Positions 54,959-64,000 of a stretch of 64,000 bases of DNA are shown here, piece by piece. The DNA comes from Bradyrhizobium sp. Ash2021 (lineage in GTDB: Bacteria; Pseudomonadota; Alphaproteobacteria; Rhizobiales; Xanthobacteraceae). The notes beneath the pieces were generated by a model. That model was given only the letters and a program-made list of their open reading frames with translations, did no database searches and had not been told where the DNA came from. Numbering within the stretch: position 1 is the first letter of the stretch; each line of letters begins with the position of its first letter. A program made the translations under genes and the position numbers. The stretch spans positions 3,950,501-4,014,500 of the forward strand of contig NZ_CP100604.1 of NCBI RefSeq assembly GCF_031202265.1, read 5' to 3'.

Positions 54959-55564
54959 CTAAAGCCGTCGCGCCACTTCCGGCACCATTTCCTCGCTGCC
55001 TTTCGGTGCGCGAGCGGCGGCGGTGCGCAAGCGCGGCAGGATATCCTCGACCCGGTCGGCCGTGAGAACATCGAGCGGCAGCGTCGCGCGGATGAACTCG
55101 GTCATGCGCATATGGGCGAGCAGCGAGAGCAGGGGCTCCCAGAAATTATCGATGTTGGCGAGCAGGATCGGTTTGTTGTGACGGCCGAGCTGCTGCCAGG
55201 TCAATTGCTCGACCAGTTCCTCCAGCGTGCCGATGCCGCCGGGGAGGGCGATGAACGCGTCGGAGCGTTCGAACATCAGCCGCTTGCGTTCATGCATATC
55301 GGGCGTGACGATCATCTCCTGCACGCGCGTCAGCGCGTTTTCCCGGGCTCTCAGAAAATCCGGAATGATCCCGGTGACGGAGCCGCCATGGTCCAGGGTG
55401 GATTTGGCGACCGCGCCCATCAGGCCGATCGAGCCGCCGCCATAGACGAGGCGGATATCGTTTTCGGCGAAGACCTTGCCCAGGGCGATGGCGGCTTCGA
55501 CAAAGCGGGGGTTGGTGCCAGGGCCGGAGCCGCAATAGACACAGACGGTTTTGATTTGACTCAT
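54959..55564 (-). CDS. LOG-family Rossmann-fold protein (TIGR00730)
   Basis: The 201-aa product has the family's YGGGSIGLMGAVA and the hallmark PGGIGTLEELVE near residue 109, preceded by MHERKRLMFERSDAF. These are the active-site residues of cytokinin riboside 5'-monophosphate phosphoribohydrolases (LOG); bacterial members also act as AMP or pyrimidine/purine nucleotide hydrolases. ATG 55564 (MSQIKTVCVYCGS) is the family start. Production of free cytokinin is possible but not shown by sequence. Confidence 0.9.
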   Translation of the reverse strand: MSQIKTVCVYCGSGPGTNPRFVEAAIALGKVFAENDIRLVYGGGSIGLMGAVAKSTLDHGGSVTGIIPDFLRARENALTRVQEMIVTPDMHERKRLMFERSDAFIALPGGIGTLEELVEQLTWQQLGRHNKPILLANIDNFWEPLLSLLAHMRMTEFIRATLPLDVLTADRVEDILPRLRTAAARAPKGSEEMVPEVARRL

Positions 55565-55776
55565 GTGGTTATGTGGCACTGCAACGTAAAATGCGTCAAG
55601 TCCGGTGTATCCCCTGTCGGAGCCGAATCAGGCCGCAAATGCCTGCAAAATGCGAAAGAATTGCTCCCCGAGGCTGTACCCGGCGTCTAAACGCTCTATA
55701 TGACGGGCAGAATGCAGATCACTGGAAATCACGTGTCAGCGAGCCGGCGCGCCGCCCTGCCTGAGGCGCCCCGCTA

Positions 55777-57777
55777 ATGGCCCATACCGATTCGCACCCG
55801 CGCGCCGGCGACGGGCCATCCGCCGCCATTACGCCACCCGAAAAGGCGACCCTGACCGGGACGCTGGTGCATCTGTGGCCCTACATCTGGCCAGGCGACC
55901 GCGTCGATCTGAAGATGCGCGTGGTCTGGTCGATGGTGCTGCTGCTGATCGCGAAGCTCGCGACGCTGTCGGTGCCGTTCACCTTCAAATGGGCAATCGA
56001 CGCGCTCAACGGCACGCCGAGCGCGCCGGTGCAGTCATCGAACTGGACGATGTGGCTGATCGCTTCGCCGCTGCTGATGACCGCAAGCTACGGTGCGGTG
56101 CGGGTATTGATGGCGGTGCTGACGCAATGGCGCGACGGCATCTTTGCCCGCGTCGCCATGCATGCGGTGCGAAAGCTCGCCTACATCACCTTCGTTCACA
56201 TGCACGAGCTGTCGCTGCGCTTCCATCTGGAGCGCAAGACCGGCGGGTTGACTCGCGTGCTGGAGCGTGGCCGCACCGGCATCGAAGTGATCGTGCGGAT
56301 GGTGATCCTGCAGCTGATCCCGACCATCGTCGAGGTGTCGCTGCTGATGGGCGTGCTGCTCTGGCAGTTCGACTGGCGCTACGTGCTCGTCACCGCGATC
56401 ACGGTCGTGGTCTACATGTACTATACCTATCTCGCGACCGAATGGCGGATCGAAATCCGCCGCAAGATGAACGATTCCGACACCGAAGCGAATACCAAGG
56501 CGATCGACTCGCTGTTGAACTACGAGACGGTGAAGTATTTCAGCGCCGAGCAGCGCGAAGCCGAACGCTATGATCGCTCGATGGAGCGCTACGAGCACAA
56601 CAGCGTGAAGACCTATACCTCGCTGGCGGTTCTCAATACCGGACAGGCGGTCATCTTCACGGCCGGTTTGACCGCGATCATGCTGATGTGCGCGCTCGGC
56701 GTCCGTGACGGCAGCAAAACGGTCGGCGATTTCGTGCTGGTCAATGCCATGATGATCCAGTTGTACCAGCCGTTGAACTTCATGGGCATGGTGTATCGCG
56801 AGATCAAGCAGGCGGTGATCGACATCGAGAAGATGTTCAACGTGCTGTCGCGCAATCCCGAGATCAGGGATATTCCCGGCGCGACGCCGTTGGTCGTAAG
56901 CACCGGCAATGTGCGTTTCGACGATGTGCGGTTTGCCTACGATCCCGAACGTCCGATCCTGAAAGGCCTCAGCTTCGAGGTGCCCGCCGGCAAGACGGTC
57001 GCGATCGTCGGTCCGTCCGGCGCCGGCAAATCGACGATTTCCCGGCTGCTGTTCCGGCTCTATGACGTCTCCAGCGGCAAGATCCTGATCGACGGCCAGG
57101 ATATCAGGAATGTCACGCAGGCCTCGTTGCGCGCCTCGATCGGCATGGTGCCGCAGGATACCGTGCTGTTCAACGACACCATCCGTTACAACATCCGCTA
57201 CGGCCGCTGGGACGCCAGCGATGCCGAGGTGGAAAAGGCGGCGCAGCTGGCGCAGATCGACACCTTCATCAAGATGTCGCCAAAGGGGTACGAAACCCAG
57301 GTCGGCGAGCGCGGGCTGAAATTGTCCGGCGGCGAGAAGCAGCGCGTGGCGATCGCGCGCACCGTGCTCAAGGCGCCGCCGATCCTGGTGCTCGATGAGG
57401 CGACCTCGGCGCTCGACAGCCACACCGAACACGAAATCCAGGAGTCGCTCGAGCGGGTCTCGCGCAATCGCACGTCGCTGGTGATCGCGCATCGGCTCTC
57501 GACCATCGTCGGCGCCGATGAAATCATCGTGCTGGATCAGGGCCGCATCGCCGAACGCGGAACCCATGCGCAGCTTTTGGCTTCCGGCGGACTTTATGCC
57601 AGTACGTGGAACCGGCAGCGCGAGGCTGAGGAGGCGCGGGAAAAACTCGCGCAGATCGACGACGAGCACGAGGCGCCGAACCGCGTACCGCCGCCGGTCG
57701 AGGATCCCGTTCAGGATCCAGGCAAAGATCCGGTCAGCGGTCCGGGCAAAGATTCCTTGGCGACCGCCGCAGAATAG
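55777..57777 (+). CDS. ABC transporter, Atm1/HMT1-like half-transporter
   Basis: The 666-aa protein has a six-helix membrane domain (residues ~45-340) and a nucleotide-binding domain with Walker A GPSGAGKST, Q-loop PQDTVLFNDT, signature LSGGEKQRVAIART, Walker B ILVLDEATSALD and H-loop IAHRLST. The membrane part (FLERKTGGL-type loop as LRFHLERKTGGLTRVLERG, and the TDTEANTKAIDSLLNYETVKYF segment) is characteristic of mitochondrial Atm1/ABCB7 and their alphaproteobacterial homologues, which export glutathione-linked compounds and help heavy-metal tolerance. A Pro/Asp-rich C-terminal tail of about 35 residues is unusual. Confidence 0.92.
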   Translation: MAHTDSHPRAGDGPSAAITPPEKATLTGTLVHLWPYIWPGDRVDLKMRVVWSMVLLLIAKLATLSVPFTFKWAIDALNGTPSAPVQSSNWTMWLIASPLLMTASYGAVRVLMAVLTQWRDGIFARVAMHAVRKLAYITFVHMHELSLRFHLERKTGGLTRVLERGRTGIEVIVRMVILQLIPTIVEVSLLMGVLLWQFDWRYVLVTAITVVVYMYYTYLATEWRIEIRRKMNDSDTEANTKAIDSLLNYETVKYFSAEQREAERYDRSMERYEHNSVKTYTSLAVLNTGQAVIFTAGLTAIMLMCALGVRDGSKTVGDFVLVNAMMIQLYQPLNFMGMVYREIKQAVIDIEKMFNVLSRNPEIRDIPGATPLVVSTGNVRFDDVRFAYDPERPILKGLSFEVPAGKTVAIVGPSGAGKSTISRLLFRLYDVSSGKILIDGQDIRNVTQASLRASIGMVPQDTVLFNDTIRYNIRYGRWDASDAEVEKAAQLAQIDTFIKMSPKGYETQVGERGLKLSGGEKQRVAIARTVLKAPPILVLDEATSALDSHTEHEIQESLERVSRNRTSLVIAHRLSTIVGADEIIVLDQGRIAERGTHAQLLASGGLYASTWNRQREAEEAREKLAQIDDEHEAPNRVPPPVEDPVQDPGKDPVSGPGKDSLATAAE

Positions 57778-57833
57778 CCGAAACGAAGCTCCATCTCCCA
57801 CCATGGGAGTGGGAAAGATGACAGCGAGCCCCC

Positions 57834-58532
57834 ATGTCCATCGCCAATTCCATCCGCGCGCAAATCCCGCCGATCCATCCCGAGGGCTATCCCTTCATCG
57901 GCGGCTTTGCGCTTGCAAGTCTGGTCCTGTTCCTGCTCTGGACGCCGCTGGGCTGGATCGGAACGGTCCTGACGGTCTGGTGCGCGCTGTTCTTCCGCGA
58001 TCCGGTGCGCGTGACGCCGGTACGCGAGGGCATCGTGGTGTCGCCGGCCGACGGACGGGTCTCGATGATCGCGCAGGTGTTGCCGCCGGCTGAACTCGGT
58101 CTGGGCGACAAGCCGTTGACGCGGATTTCGGTGTTCATGAGCGTGTTCAATTGCCACGTGAACCGCAGTCCGGTGGCGGGCCGGATCGACCGCATCGCGT
58201 ACCGGCCGGGCACTTTCATTAACGCTGAACTCGACAAGGCGAGCGAAGACAATGAGCGCAACTCGCTGGTGATCTCGACGGCGAACGGGCGCATCGGGGT
58301 GGTCCAGATCGCGGGCCTGGTGGCGCGGCGAATCGTCTCATTCGTGCGCGAGGGGCAGTCGATCGGTGCCGGTGAGCGGTTCGGCCTGATCCGGTTTGGA
58401 TCGCGCCTGGACGTCTATTTGCCAGAGGGCACTAAATCGCTGGTTTCCGAGGGCCAGACCGCGGTCGCAGGCGAGACCATTTTGGCCGATTTCAGGTCCG
58501 CCGACGCCGCGCGAACCTACCGGGCGGATTAA
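57834..58532 (+). CDS. psd: Phosphatidylserine decarboxylase proenzyme
   Basis: The 232-aa short (type II) Psd has a membrane-associated start ([18 protein letters not shown]), the FFRDPVR motif, [21 protein letters not shown], and the self-cleavage site Gly189-Ser190 in [13 protein letters not shown], which generates the pyruvoyl group on the alpha chain. It converts phosphatidylserine to phosphatidylethanolamine. pssA, the preceding enzyme of the pathway, follows 80 bp downstream. Confidence 0.95.
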   Translation: MSIANSIRAQIPPIHPEGYPFIGGFALASLVLFLLWTPLGWIGTVLTVWCALFFRDPVRVTPVREGIVVSPADGRVSMIAQVLPPAELGLGDKPLTRISVFMSVFNCHVNRSPVAGRIDRIAYRPGTFINAELDKASEDNERNSLVISTANGRIGVVQIAGLVARRIVSFVREGQSIGAGERFGLIRFGSRLDVYLPEGTKSLVSEGQTAVAGETILADFRSADAARTYRAD

Positions 58533-58613
58533 TTAACTATTTAGCGCGAGCAATCAGTCGGTTCCCCACCGCGATGGCGGAGGGGCGTGGCGCCTGCTAT
58601 ATATTACCCAGCC

Positions 58614-59504
58614 ATGTTGCCATCAGACCCCCAATCTCCGGAAATACGCCGCCGCCGGTTTCGTCCGATCCCGGTGCGGATGCTGGTGCCGAACTTCATC
58701 ACGTTGCTGGCGATCTGCGCCGGGCTGACGGCGATCCGGCTGTCGACCGAAGGGCGGATGGAGCTCGCGGTGGGCGCCATCGTATTCGCCGCCGTGCTCG
58801 ATGGCCTGGACGGCCGTGTCGCGCGCATGATCAAGGGCCAGTCCAAATTCGGCGCCGAACTCGACAGCCTCGCCGACTTCGTCAATTTCGGCGTGGCACC
58901 CGGCCTGATCCTGTATTTCTGGCAGTTGCATGAACTGAACAATGGCGGCTGGATCGCGGCGATGGTGTTTGCGATCTCGGGGGGCTTGAGGCTCGCCCGT
59001 TTCAACGCCTCCATCGACGATCCGAACAAGCCGCCGTTCGCCGCGAATTTCTTCACCGGCGTACCGGCGCCGGCAGGTGCGATTACCGTGCTGCTGCCGG
59101 TCTATCTGGCGTTTTTGGGCACACCGAAGCCGCCGGCCACGCTGACCGCTCTCTATACGCTTTTGATCGGCTTCCTGATGGTGTCGCGCCTGCCGGTGTT
59201 TTCCGGCAAGACGGTGCGCATGCGCGTGCCGCCCGAGATGGTGCTGCCGGTTTTCGTCTCGGTGGTGTTCTTCGTCGCGCTGCTGATCGGCTATCCCTGG
59301 CACATCCTGTCGTTCGGCTCGGTGCTTTATCTGATGAGCCTGCCGCTGGGATGGAAGAATTATCGCGACCACGAGCGCAACGCCGCGGCCGCGCAGGCGG
59401 CTGCGCCCGCAGATGCCGCAGCACCACCGAGCCCGGCGCCGGCCGCTTTCGCGCCGCCCGCGACCGATGCCAAGCAGGAAGAACGGCCGGCCCGGCTGAA
59501 CTGA
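58614..59504 (+). CDS. pssA: CDP-diacylglycerol-serine O-phosphatidyltransferase
   Basis: The 296-aa integral membrane enzyme has the CDP-alcohol phosphotransferase motif DGLDGRVAR-x8-G-x3-D-x3-D (residues ~62-88, reading DGRVARMIKGQSKFGAELDSLAD in two parts) and about seven helices. It ends in a long Ala/Pro-rich cytoplasmic tail. It makes phosphatidylserine, the substrate of Psd encoded just upstream. ATG 58614 (MLPSDPQSPEIRRRRF) is preferred; the frame is open to 58587. Confidence 0.92.
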   Translation: MLPSDPQSPEIRRRRFRPIPVRMLVPNFITLLAICAGLTAIRLSTEGRMELAVGAIVFAAVLDGLDGRVARMIKGQSKFGAELDSLADFVNFGVAPGLILYFWQLHELNNGGWIAAMVFAISGGLRLARFNASIDDPNKPPFAANFFTGVPAPAGAITVLLPVYLAFLGTPKPPATLTALYTLLIGFLMVSRLPVFSGKTVRMRVPPEMVLPVFVSVVFFVALLIGYPWHILSFGSVLYLMSLPLGWKNYRDHERNAAAAQAAAPADAAAPPSPAPAAFAPPATDAKQEERPARLN

Positions 59505-59648
59505 GCGGCTTGCACGGCTTCCATCCGAAATATCCGCCGAGATATCTGCCATGAGCTATCGCCGAGTTGGGTTCGACCCCAATCTCGGCTATAGGGCTTG
59601 ATGAACCACGGCTTTCAAAATGGCCGGTGCAACATCAGGAGAAACGCC

Positions 59649-60368
59649 GTGAACAAGCACACTTCCGCTCCACTACCTGCGTCCGTCCTCGAAGCCTTGG
59701 CGCGCTACGACACGCCGACGATCTGCAATGCGATGGAAATCGTGGCGCCGGAGCGCCGCCTGATCGGCTACACGACGAAGCCGCTGGTATGCCCGTTTCC
59801 GGATCTACCGCCGATGGTCGGCTATGCCCGCACCGTGACGATCCGTTCGGTGCTCAAGTCCGGCCTTCCGGCCGACGAGCAGGCCAAGCGCCGCATCGAA
59901 TATTACGAATATGTCGGCACCGGCTTCGGCCCGCGCATCACCGTGATCCAGGATATCGACGGCGCCGATGTCGGCTACGGCGCATTCTGGGGCGAGGTGC
60001 AGAGCAACGTGCACAAGGCGCTCGGCTGCCTCGGCGTCATCACCGACGGCTCGATTCGCGACATCCCGCAATGGGCGCCGGGCTTCCAAGCGCTCGCCGG
60101 ATCGATCGGTCCGTCGCACGCCTGGGTCCATGCCGAGAATTTTGGCGGCGAAGTGCGCGTCGCCGGGATGACGGTGCGCTCCGACGATCTGATCCATGCC
60201 GACCAGCATGGCGCGATCGTGATCCCGGTCGACATCGCCGCAAAAATTCCCGAAGCCGCCGAACTCTGCGGCCGCCGCGAGACGCCGATCCTGGAGATCG
60301 CCCGAGCCAAGGATTTTTCGCTCGAGAAGCTGAAAGCGGCGCTGAAGAAGTCGGCCGAGATTCACTGA
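59649..60368 (+). CDS. RraA-family protein (aldolase/RNase E-regulator fold)
   Basis: The 239-aa product starts at GTG 59649 with AGGAG at 59637-59641. RraA-fold elements are the YDTPTICNAME start, GYARTVTIRS, GALWG-like GYGAFWGEVQSNVHKALGCLGVITDGSIRD with the Arg-Asp pair, and HADQHGAIVIP. Members include oxaloacetate decarboxylases and 4-hydroxy-4-methyl-2-oxoglutarate aldolases as well as RNase E regulators; this one looks like the metabolic type because of the conserved GxxxDG-x-R-D set. It is followed by an SDR gene 9 bp on, suggesting a catabolic pair. Confidence 0.85.
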   Translation: MNKHTSAPLPASVLEALARYDTPTICNAMEIVAPERRLIGYTTKPLVCPFPDLPPMVGYARTVTIRSVLKSGLPADEQAKRRIEYYEYVGTGFGPRITVIQDIDGADVGYGAFWGEVQSNVHKALGCLGVITDGSIRDIPQWAPGFQALAGSIGPSHAWVHAENFGGEVRVAGMTVRSDDLIHADQHGAIVIPVDIAAKIPEAAELCGRRETPILEIARAKDFSLEKLKAALKKSAEIH

Positions 60369-60377
60369 CGCCTCACC

Positions 60378-61205
60378 ATGAAAATGGACGGCAAGACCGT
60401 ATTGATCACGGGTTCGACCGACGGCGTCGGTCGCTATGTCGCGGCGAAACTTGCCGTCGCCGGCGCGAAGGTGCTGATCCACGGCCGCGACAAGACGCGG
60501 GCCCAAACCCTGTCCGATGAGATCAAGCGGGCAGGGGGCTTTGAGCCAACCTTCTATCAGGCCGATCTGTCGTCGCTGGCGGAAGCGCGAATGCTGGCGG
60601 ATGCGGTGCTGGCCGATCACAGGCGGCTCGACGTGTTCGTCAGCAATGCGGGGATCGGATCGCAGAACGAAGGGCCCGCGCGGCAGACCAGCAAGGATGG
60701 ATACGAACTGCGCTTTGCGGTGAATTATCTCTCCGGCTTCCTGCTGGCGCGTCTGTTGCTGCCGCTGTTGACGGCGAGCGCGCCGTCACGGATCGTCAAT
60801 GTCGCCTCGCTCGGCCAGCACCCGATCGATTTCGACGATGTGATGATCACCAAGAACTACAGCGGCAGCCGCGCCTACGCGCAGAGCAAGCTGTCGCAGA
60901 TCATGTTCACCATCGATCTCGCCGAGGAACTGAAGGGATCGGGCGTGACCGCGAATTCGCTGCACCCCGCGACCTACATGAACACCACGATGGTGCGCGC
61001 CGGCGGCATCACGCCGATGTCGACGGTCGAGCAGGGAGGCGATGCGATCCTGCATCTGGTGACCGGCGATGACGTCGAGAGCAAGAGCGGCCTGTTCTTC
61101 AACGGCATGAACGAGGCGAAGGCCAACCCGCAGGCCTATGATGCGACCGCGCGCAGGCGTCTGCGGGCGCTCAGCCTCGAGCTGACCGGCGCGCCTGGGG
61201 CCTGA
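60378..61205 (+). CDS. Short-chain dehydrogenase/reductase
   Basis: The 275-aa SDR has the cofactor motif [12 protein letters not shown] (residues ~11-22), VSNAGIG near 91, and a catalytic Tyr-Lys in [11 protein letters not shown]. The Ser/long spacing ([16 protein letters not shown]) resembles retinol-dehydrogenase-like SDRs. It is placed 9 bp after the RraA-like gene, probably in the same transcript. The substrate is unknown. ATG 60378 and ATG 60384 are both possible. Confidence 0.85.
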   Translation: MKMDGKTVLITGSTDGVGRYVAAKLAVAGAKVLIHGRDKTRAQTLSDEIKRAGGFEPTFYQADLSSLAEARMLADAVLADHRRLDVFVSNAGIGSQNEGPARQTSKDGYELRFAVNYLSGFLLARLLLPLLTASAPSRIVNVASLGQHPIDFDDVMITKNYSGSRAYAQSKLSQIMFTIDLAEELKGSGVTANSLHPATYMNTTMVRAGGITPMSTVEQGGDAILHLVTGDDVESKSGLFFNGMNEAKANPQAYDATARRRLRALSLELTGAPGA

Positions 61206-61338
61206 CGCGAACGCGCCGGGTTTCGCCCATCTCCGGCCTGCCTTTTTCCAGCCGGACCGCATCTCGCCGTGGCCAAGACCGCATCGGCAGTGTATCGGAA
61301 CGGACAAACAGCCTGTCGATCAACCCCGGAAGCACCGC

Positions 61339-62385
61339 TTGACCCAGTCTCCGACCACAAAACCCTTTGTCGAGGTGCTTTCCGGCCGCCGCCAGCCGGT
61401 TCCGCCGCTGTGGATGATGCGGCAGGCCGGCCGCTATCTGCCGGAATACCGCGAAGTCCGCGCCAAGGCCGGCGGCTTTCTCGACCTGTGCTTCACGCCC
61501 GAATTCGCCGTCGAGGTGACGCTGCAACCGATCCGCCGTTTCGCCTTCGACGCTGCGATCATTTTTTCGGATATTCTCGTCATTCCCTATGCGCTCGGGC
61601 GCGATGTCCGGTTCGAGGTTGGCGAAGGTCCGCGGCTCGATCCGCTGGATACGCCTGACAAGGTCGGCGCGCTGTCATCGGCGGGCGACTTCAGCAAGCT
61701 TGAACCGGTGTTCGAAGCGTTGCGCCGGGTGCGGCGCGAGCTCGACCCGAAGATCGCGCTGATCGGATTTTGCGGCGCGCCGTGGACGGTGGCGACCTAC
61801 ATGGTGGCCGGACAGGGCACGCCGGACCAGGCGCCGGCGCGGATGATGGCCTATCGCCACCCCGAAGCGTTTGCGAAAATCATCGACGCCATCGTCGAGA
61901 ATTCGATCCTGTATCTGCTCGGACAGCTCAAGGCCGGCGCCGACGTGCTGCAGATCTTCGACACCTGGGCCGGGGTGCTGCCACCGCGCGAATTCCAGCG
62001 CTGGTCGGTCGAGCCGACCAAACGGATCGTCGAGGGCGTGCGCAAAAAAGTGCCCGATGCGAAGATCATCGGTTTTCCGCGCGGCGCCGGCGCGCTGCTG
62101 CCGTCCTATGTCGAGGCAACCAAAGTCGATGCGGTCAGCATCGACTGGGCCGCCGAACCGTCATTGATCCGCAACAAGGTGCAGAGCCGCGTCGCGGTGC
62201 AAGGCAATCTCGATCCGCTGGTCCTGATCGCCGGCGGCGAACCGCTCGATCGCGCGGTCGATGACGTGCTGTCGAACTACGCCGCCGGCCGGCTGATCTT
62301 CAACCTCGGCCACGGCATCCAGCCGGAAACCCCGATCGCGCATGTCGAGCAGATGGTGAAGCGGGTGCGCGCGTACCGGGGTTGA
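61339..62385 (+). CDS. hemE: Uroporphyrinogen decarboxylase
   Basis: The 348-aa enzyme removes four acetate carboxyls from uroporphyrinogen III. Signatures are [20 protein letters not shown] (substrate arginines), [16 protein letters not shown] (the catalytic Asp), [30 protein letters not shown] and the C-terminal [12 protein letters not shown]. The start appears to be TTG 61339, giving [16 protein letters not shown]. It lies convergent with a hemC-type gene, so two steps of haem synthesis sit together. Confidence 0.94.
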   Translation: MTQSPTTKPFVEVLSGRRQPVPPLWMMRQAGRYLPEYREVRAKAGGFLDLCFTPEFAVEVTLQPIRRFAFDAAIIFSDILVIPYALGRDVRFEVGEGPRLDPLDTPDKVGALSSAGDFSKLEPVFEALRRVRRELDPKIALIGFCGAPWTVATYMVAGQGTPDQAPARMMAYRHPEAFAKIIDAIVENSILYLLGQLKAGADVLQIFDTWAGVLPPREFQRWSVEPTKRIVEGVRKKVPDAKIIGFPRGAGALLPSYVEATKVDAVSIDWAAEPSLIRNKVQSRVAVQGNLDPLVLIAGGEPLDRAVDDVLSNYAAGRLIFNLGHGIQPETPIAHVEQMVKRVRAYRG

Positions 62386-62394
62386 TCCGTCATC

Positions 62395-63369
62395 TCACGC
62401 TTCGGGCCGCGTGCGCGCGATGATATCGGCCGCACCCTTATGCAGCAGTTCGAGCCCGACCGCGCGGCCGAGTTCGCGCGGGCGGTTGGCGGGACCGGAG
62501 CGCGTGACCTCGATGAATTTCCCGTCCCGGGCGTCGTCCAGCACCGAGGCAGTGAGCGTCATCTCCGCGCCTTCGATGGTGGAATAGCCTGCGATCGGCG
62601 AATTGCAGTGGCCATTGAGCACCCACAACACCTCGCGCTCGGCGTCGCAGCTCAGATGCGCGGCCGGATCGTCGATCAGCGCAAGATAACGCCGGGTCTG
62701 CCAGTCCTGTACCGCGCACTCGACGGCAACGATACCCTGTCCCACCGCAGGCAACATTTCCCTGGGCGATAGTTCGCAGGCGATGCGGTCCGCGAAACCG
62801 AGGCGCTCCAGGCCGGCCCGCGCCATGATCAGCGCGTCGGCGGGTCCGACCTCGCCGCCACCGGGCAGGCGCTGCATTTCCCGGCCGTCGAGCTTGCGGA
62901 CGCGCGTGTCGGCCGCGCCGCGAAAATGAATCACCTCGATCTCCGGAAACAGCCGTCGCGCATAGGCCGCGCGCCGCACCGCGTTGGTCCCGATCTTGAA
63001 ACCCCTGCCGCGCGAACGCCTGATATCCTCGATCGTAACGCCCGGCCGCAGCACCAGCGCGTCGGTCGGCGGATCGCGCGCCAGCGTCGCGCCGATCACC
63101 AGCCCCGGCGTATCCTCATTGCCGGGCATGTCTTTCAGCGAATGCATGGCGGCGTGAAGCCGGCCCGATACGACGGCGGCGCGGATTTCAGCGACGAACG
63201 CGCCGCCCTTGCCGCCATGGACCAGCAGCTTGCTGGTCTGGTCGGTATCGCCTGTGGTCTCGAACTTGACGATTTCGACGTTCAGCTCGGGTGCGGCGAT
63301 CGACAGGCGCCGCGCGATTTCCTCGGTCTGGGCGAGCGCCATCGTGCTCTTGCGCGTGCCTATCCGCAT
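62395..63369 (-). CDS. hemC: Hydroxymethylbilane synthase (porphobilinogen deaminase), divergent
   Basis: The 324-aa protein keeps the catalytic residues of HemC: the HSLKD motif (Asp in AAMHSLKDMPG), paired arginines in FKIGTNAVRRAAYARR, FRGAADTRVRKLDG, and the dipyrromethane-binding Cys in LNGHCNSPIAGYS. Several usually conserved blocks differ (IGTRKSTMALAQTEE instead of IGTRxSPLALWQ; HCNSPIAG instead of GCQVPIG), so it may be a second, divergent HemC. ATG 63369 is chosen; the frame extends to 63402. Confidence 0.85.
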   Translation of the reverse strand: MRIGTRKSTMALAQTEEIARRLSIAAPELNVEIVKFETTGDTDQTSKLLVHGGKGGAFVAEIRAAVVSGRLHAAMHSLKDMPGNEDTPGLVIGATLARDPPTDALVLRPGVTIEDIRRSRGRGFKIGTNAVRRAAYARRLFPEIEVIHFRGAADTRVRKLDGREMQRLPGGGEVGPADALIMARAGLERLGFADRIACELSPREMLPAVGQGIVAVECAVQDWQTRRYLALIDDPAAHLSCDAEREVLWVLNGHCNSPIAGYSTIEGAEMTLTASVLDDARDGKFIEVTRSGPANRPRELGRAVGLELLHKGAADIIARTRPEA

Positions 63370-63468
63370 TGTAACTGCCACCACCGACGCTCCATTCGGC
63401 AACCGCGAAAAGGGATCGCGGCGCGCGCGGAGATTAAGACCAGCCAGCCGCGGAATGCAAACGGAGCC

Positions 63469-64000
63469 TCACCGGCGCTTGCCGCGTGCGGTGGTGCGGG
63501 TGAGCCTGATCCGGCCATGGGTTCGCGGCAAAAACTGCGCACCGCGCGCGCTCAGAAATTCCAGCATCGCGCGGGCCGGCGGCAGCAGGACCTTGTCCTT
63601 GCGGGAAAGCGCGAACCATTGCCGGACGATGGGAAGGCCGTCGACGTCGAGCGTCACCAGCCGCCGTTCGTCGAGTTCGGTGGCCACCGTATGCGCCGAG
63701 ATGAACGCTATTCCAAGACCTGCGATCACGGCCTGCTTGATGGTCTCGTTGCTGCTCATCACGAGGCCGATCTTTGGACGGATGCCGGATGTTTCGAACA
63801 ATTGCTCCATCAGGCCGCGTGTTCCCGATCCGGGCTCGCGGGTCAGGAAGGTTTCGCCGGCGAGCTCGCTCGGCGCGATGCGGGGCTTTCGCGCCAGGCG
63901 ATGCGCCGTCGGCGCGATGATGACATGGGGGTGATCGCCGATCAGGTGAACGTCCATGTCGATGTCGGCCGGGGGGCGGCCCATGATGACGAAGTCGAGA
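63469..64000 (-). CDS. LysR-family transcriptional regulator, C-terminal part (runs off the window)
   Basis: The frame is open beyond base 64000, so only the effector-binding domain is visible. It contains LDFVIMGRPP, VIIAPTAHRLARKPRI, ETFLTREPGSGTRGLMEQLF and IKQAVIAGLGIAFISAHTVATEL, which are typical of CbbR/CysB-type LysR proteins. The N-terminal HTH lies outside the window. An apparent methionine start at 63984 is internal. The regulated genes are probably further right. Confidence 0.88.
   Translation of the reverse strand, partial: LDFVIMGRPPADIDMDVHLIGDHPHVIIAPTAHRLARKPRIAPSELAGETFLTREPGSGTRGLMEQLFETSGIRPKIGLVMSSNETIKQAVIAGLGIAFISAHTVATELDERRLVTLDVDGLPIVRQWFALSRKDKVLLPPARAMLEFLSARGAQFLPRTHGRIRLTRTTARGKRR

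Overview
The window reads as chromosomal DNA of a high-GC alphaproteobacterium of the Bradyrhizobium/Rhodopseudomonas type. Supporting signs are TTAA-N7-TTAA (CtrA-type) boxes, a PleC/PdhS-like kinase, a DUF2865 protein, an Atm1-type ABC exporter, TRAP transporters, and a dispersed ~84-bp palindromic repeat present three times. No rRNA, tRNA or CRISPR array was recognised. Species assignment is inference.

Region 1 (1-7.2 kb) is decayed accessory DNA. It holds an IS5-family element lying against the C-terminal end of an ERF-type (single-strand annealing) recombinase gene, a second ERF pseudogene joined head to head with a truncated HNH-like gene, and several small secreted or membrane proteins of unknown role.

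Region 2 (7.3-34 kb) is core genome. In order it carries dusA, an aspartic protease and a DUF1289 protein, a membrane histidine kinase with a CtrA box upstream, a beta-hydroxyacid dehydrogenase, a VOC protein, an Mrp/ApbC Fe-S carrier, two tandem TRAP solute-binding proteins (their likely DctQM permease lies 10 kb further on), an RND efflux operon (adaptor, pump, outer-membrane channel) divergent from a two-component system, moaA, gph, an SDR, rpiA, a DUF2059 protein and glutathione reductase.

Region 3 (34-44 kb) is a second accessory region, visibly less GC-rich at 34.1-39.7 kb. Its centre is one large minus-strand gene, broken by two identical 1278-bp IS3-family insertions and by a one-base shift in a C7 tract. 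Removing the insertions and one target duplication each, plus one C, restores a single reading frame of about 951 codons: an N-terminal calcineurin-like metallophosphoesterase with all five metal motifs, a proline/glutamine-rich linker, a P-loop NTPase, a winged-helix-like part and a helical TPR-like C-terminus. This resembles the effector-NTPase-sensor layout of STAND-type conflict proteins and is the best candidate for an undescribed defence-like system, dead in this strain. Beyond it lie a zinc-ribbon protein, an SRAP peptidase, a HigBA-type toxin-antitoxin pair with twin palindromic operators, and an ~800-bp tract full of perfect hairpins, including a pseudoknot-capable element.

Region 4 (44-64 kb) is core genome again: a broken alpha/beta hydrolase, class II DAHP synthase, dgkA, nadE, a DUF2865 protein, a tight cysS/37-aa membrane protein/GNAT/citramalate synthase operon, a LOG-family protein, an Atm1-like exporter, psd-pssA, an RraA-like protein, an SDR, hemE, a divergent hemC, and the C-terminal part of a LysR regulator running off the end. 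Most other long open frames are antisense shadows of GC-rich genes.
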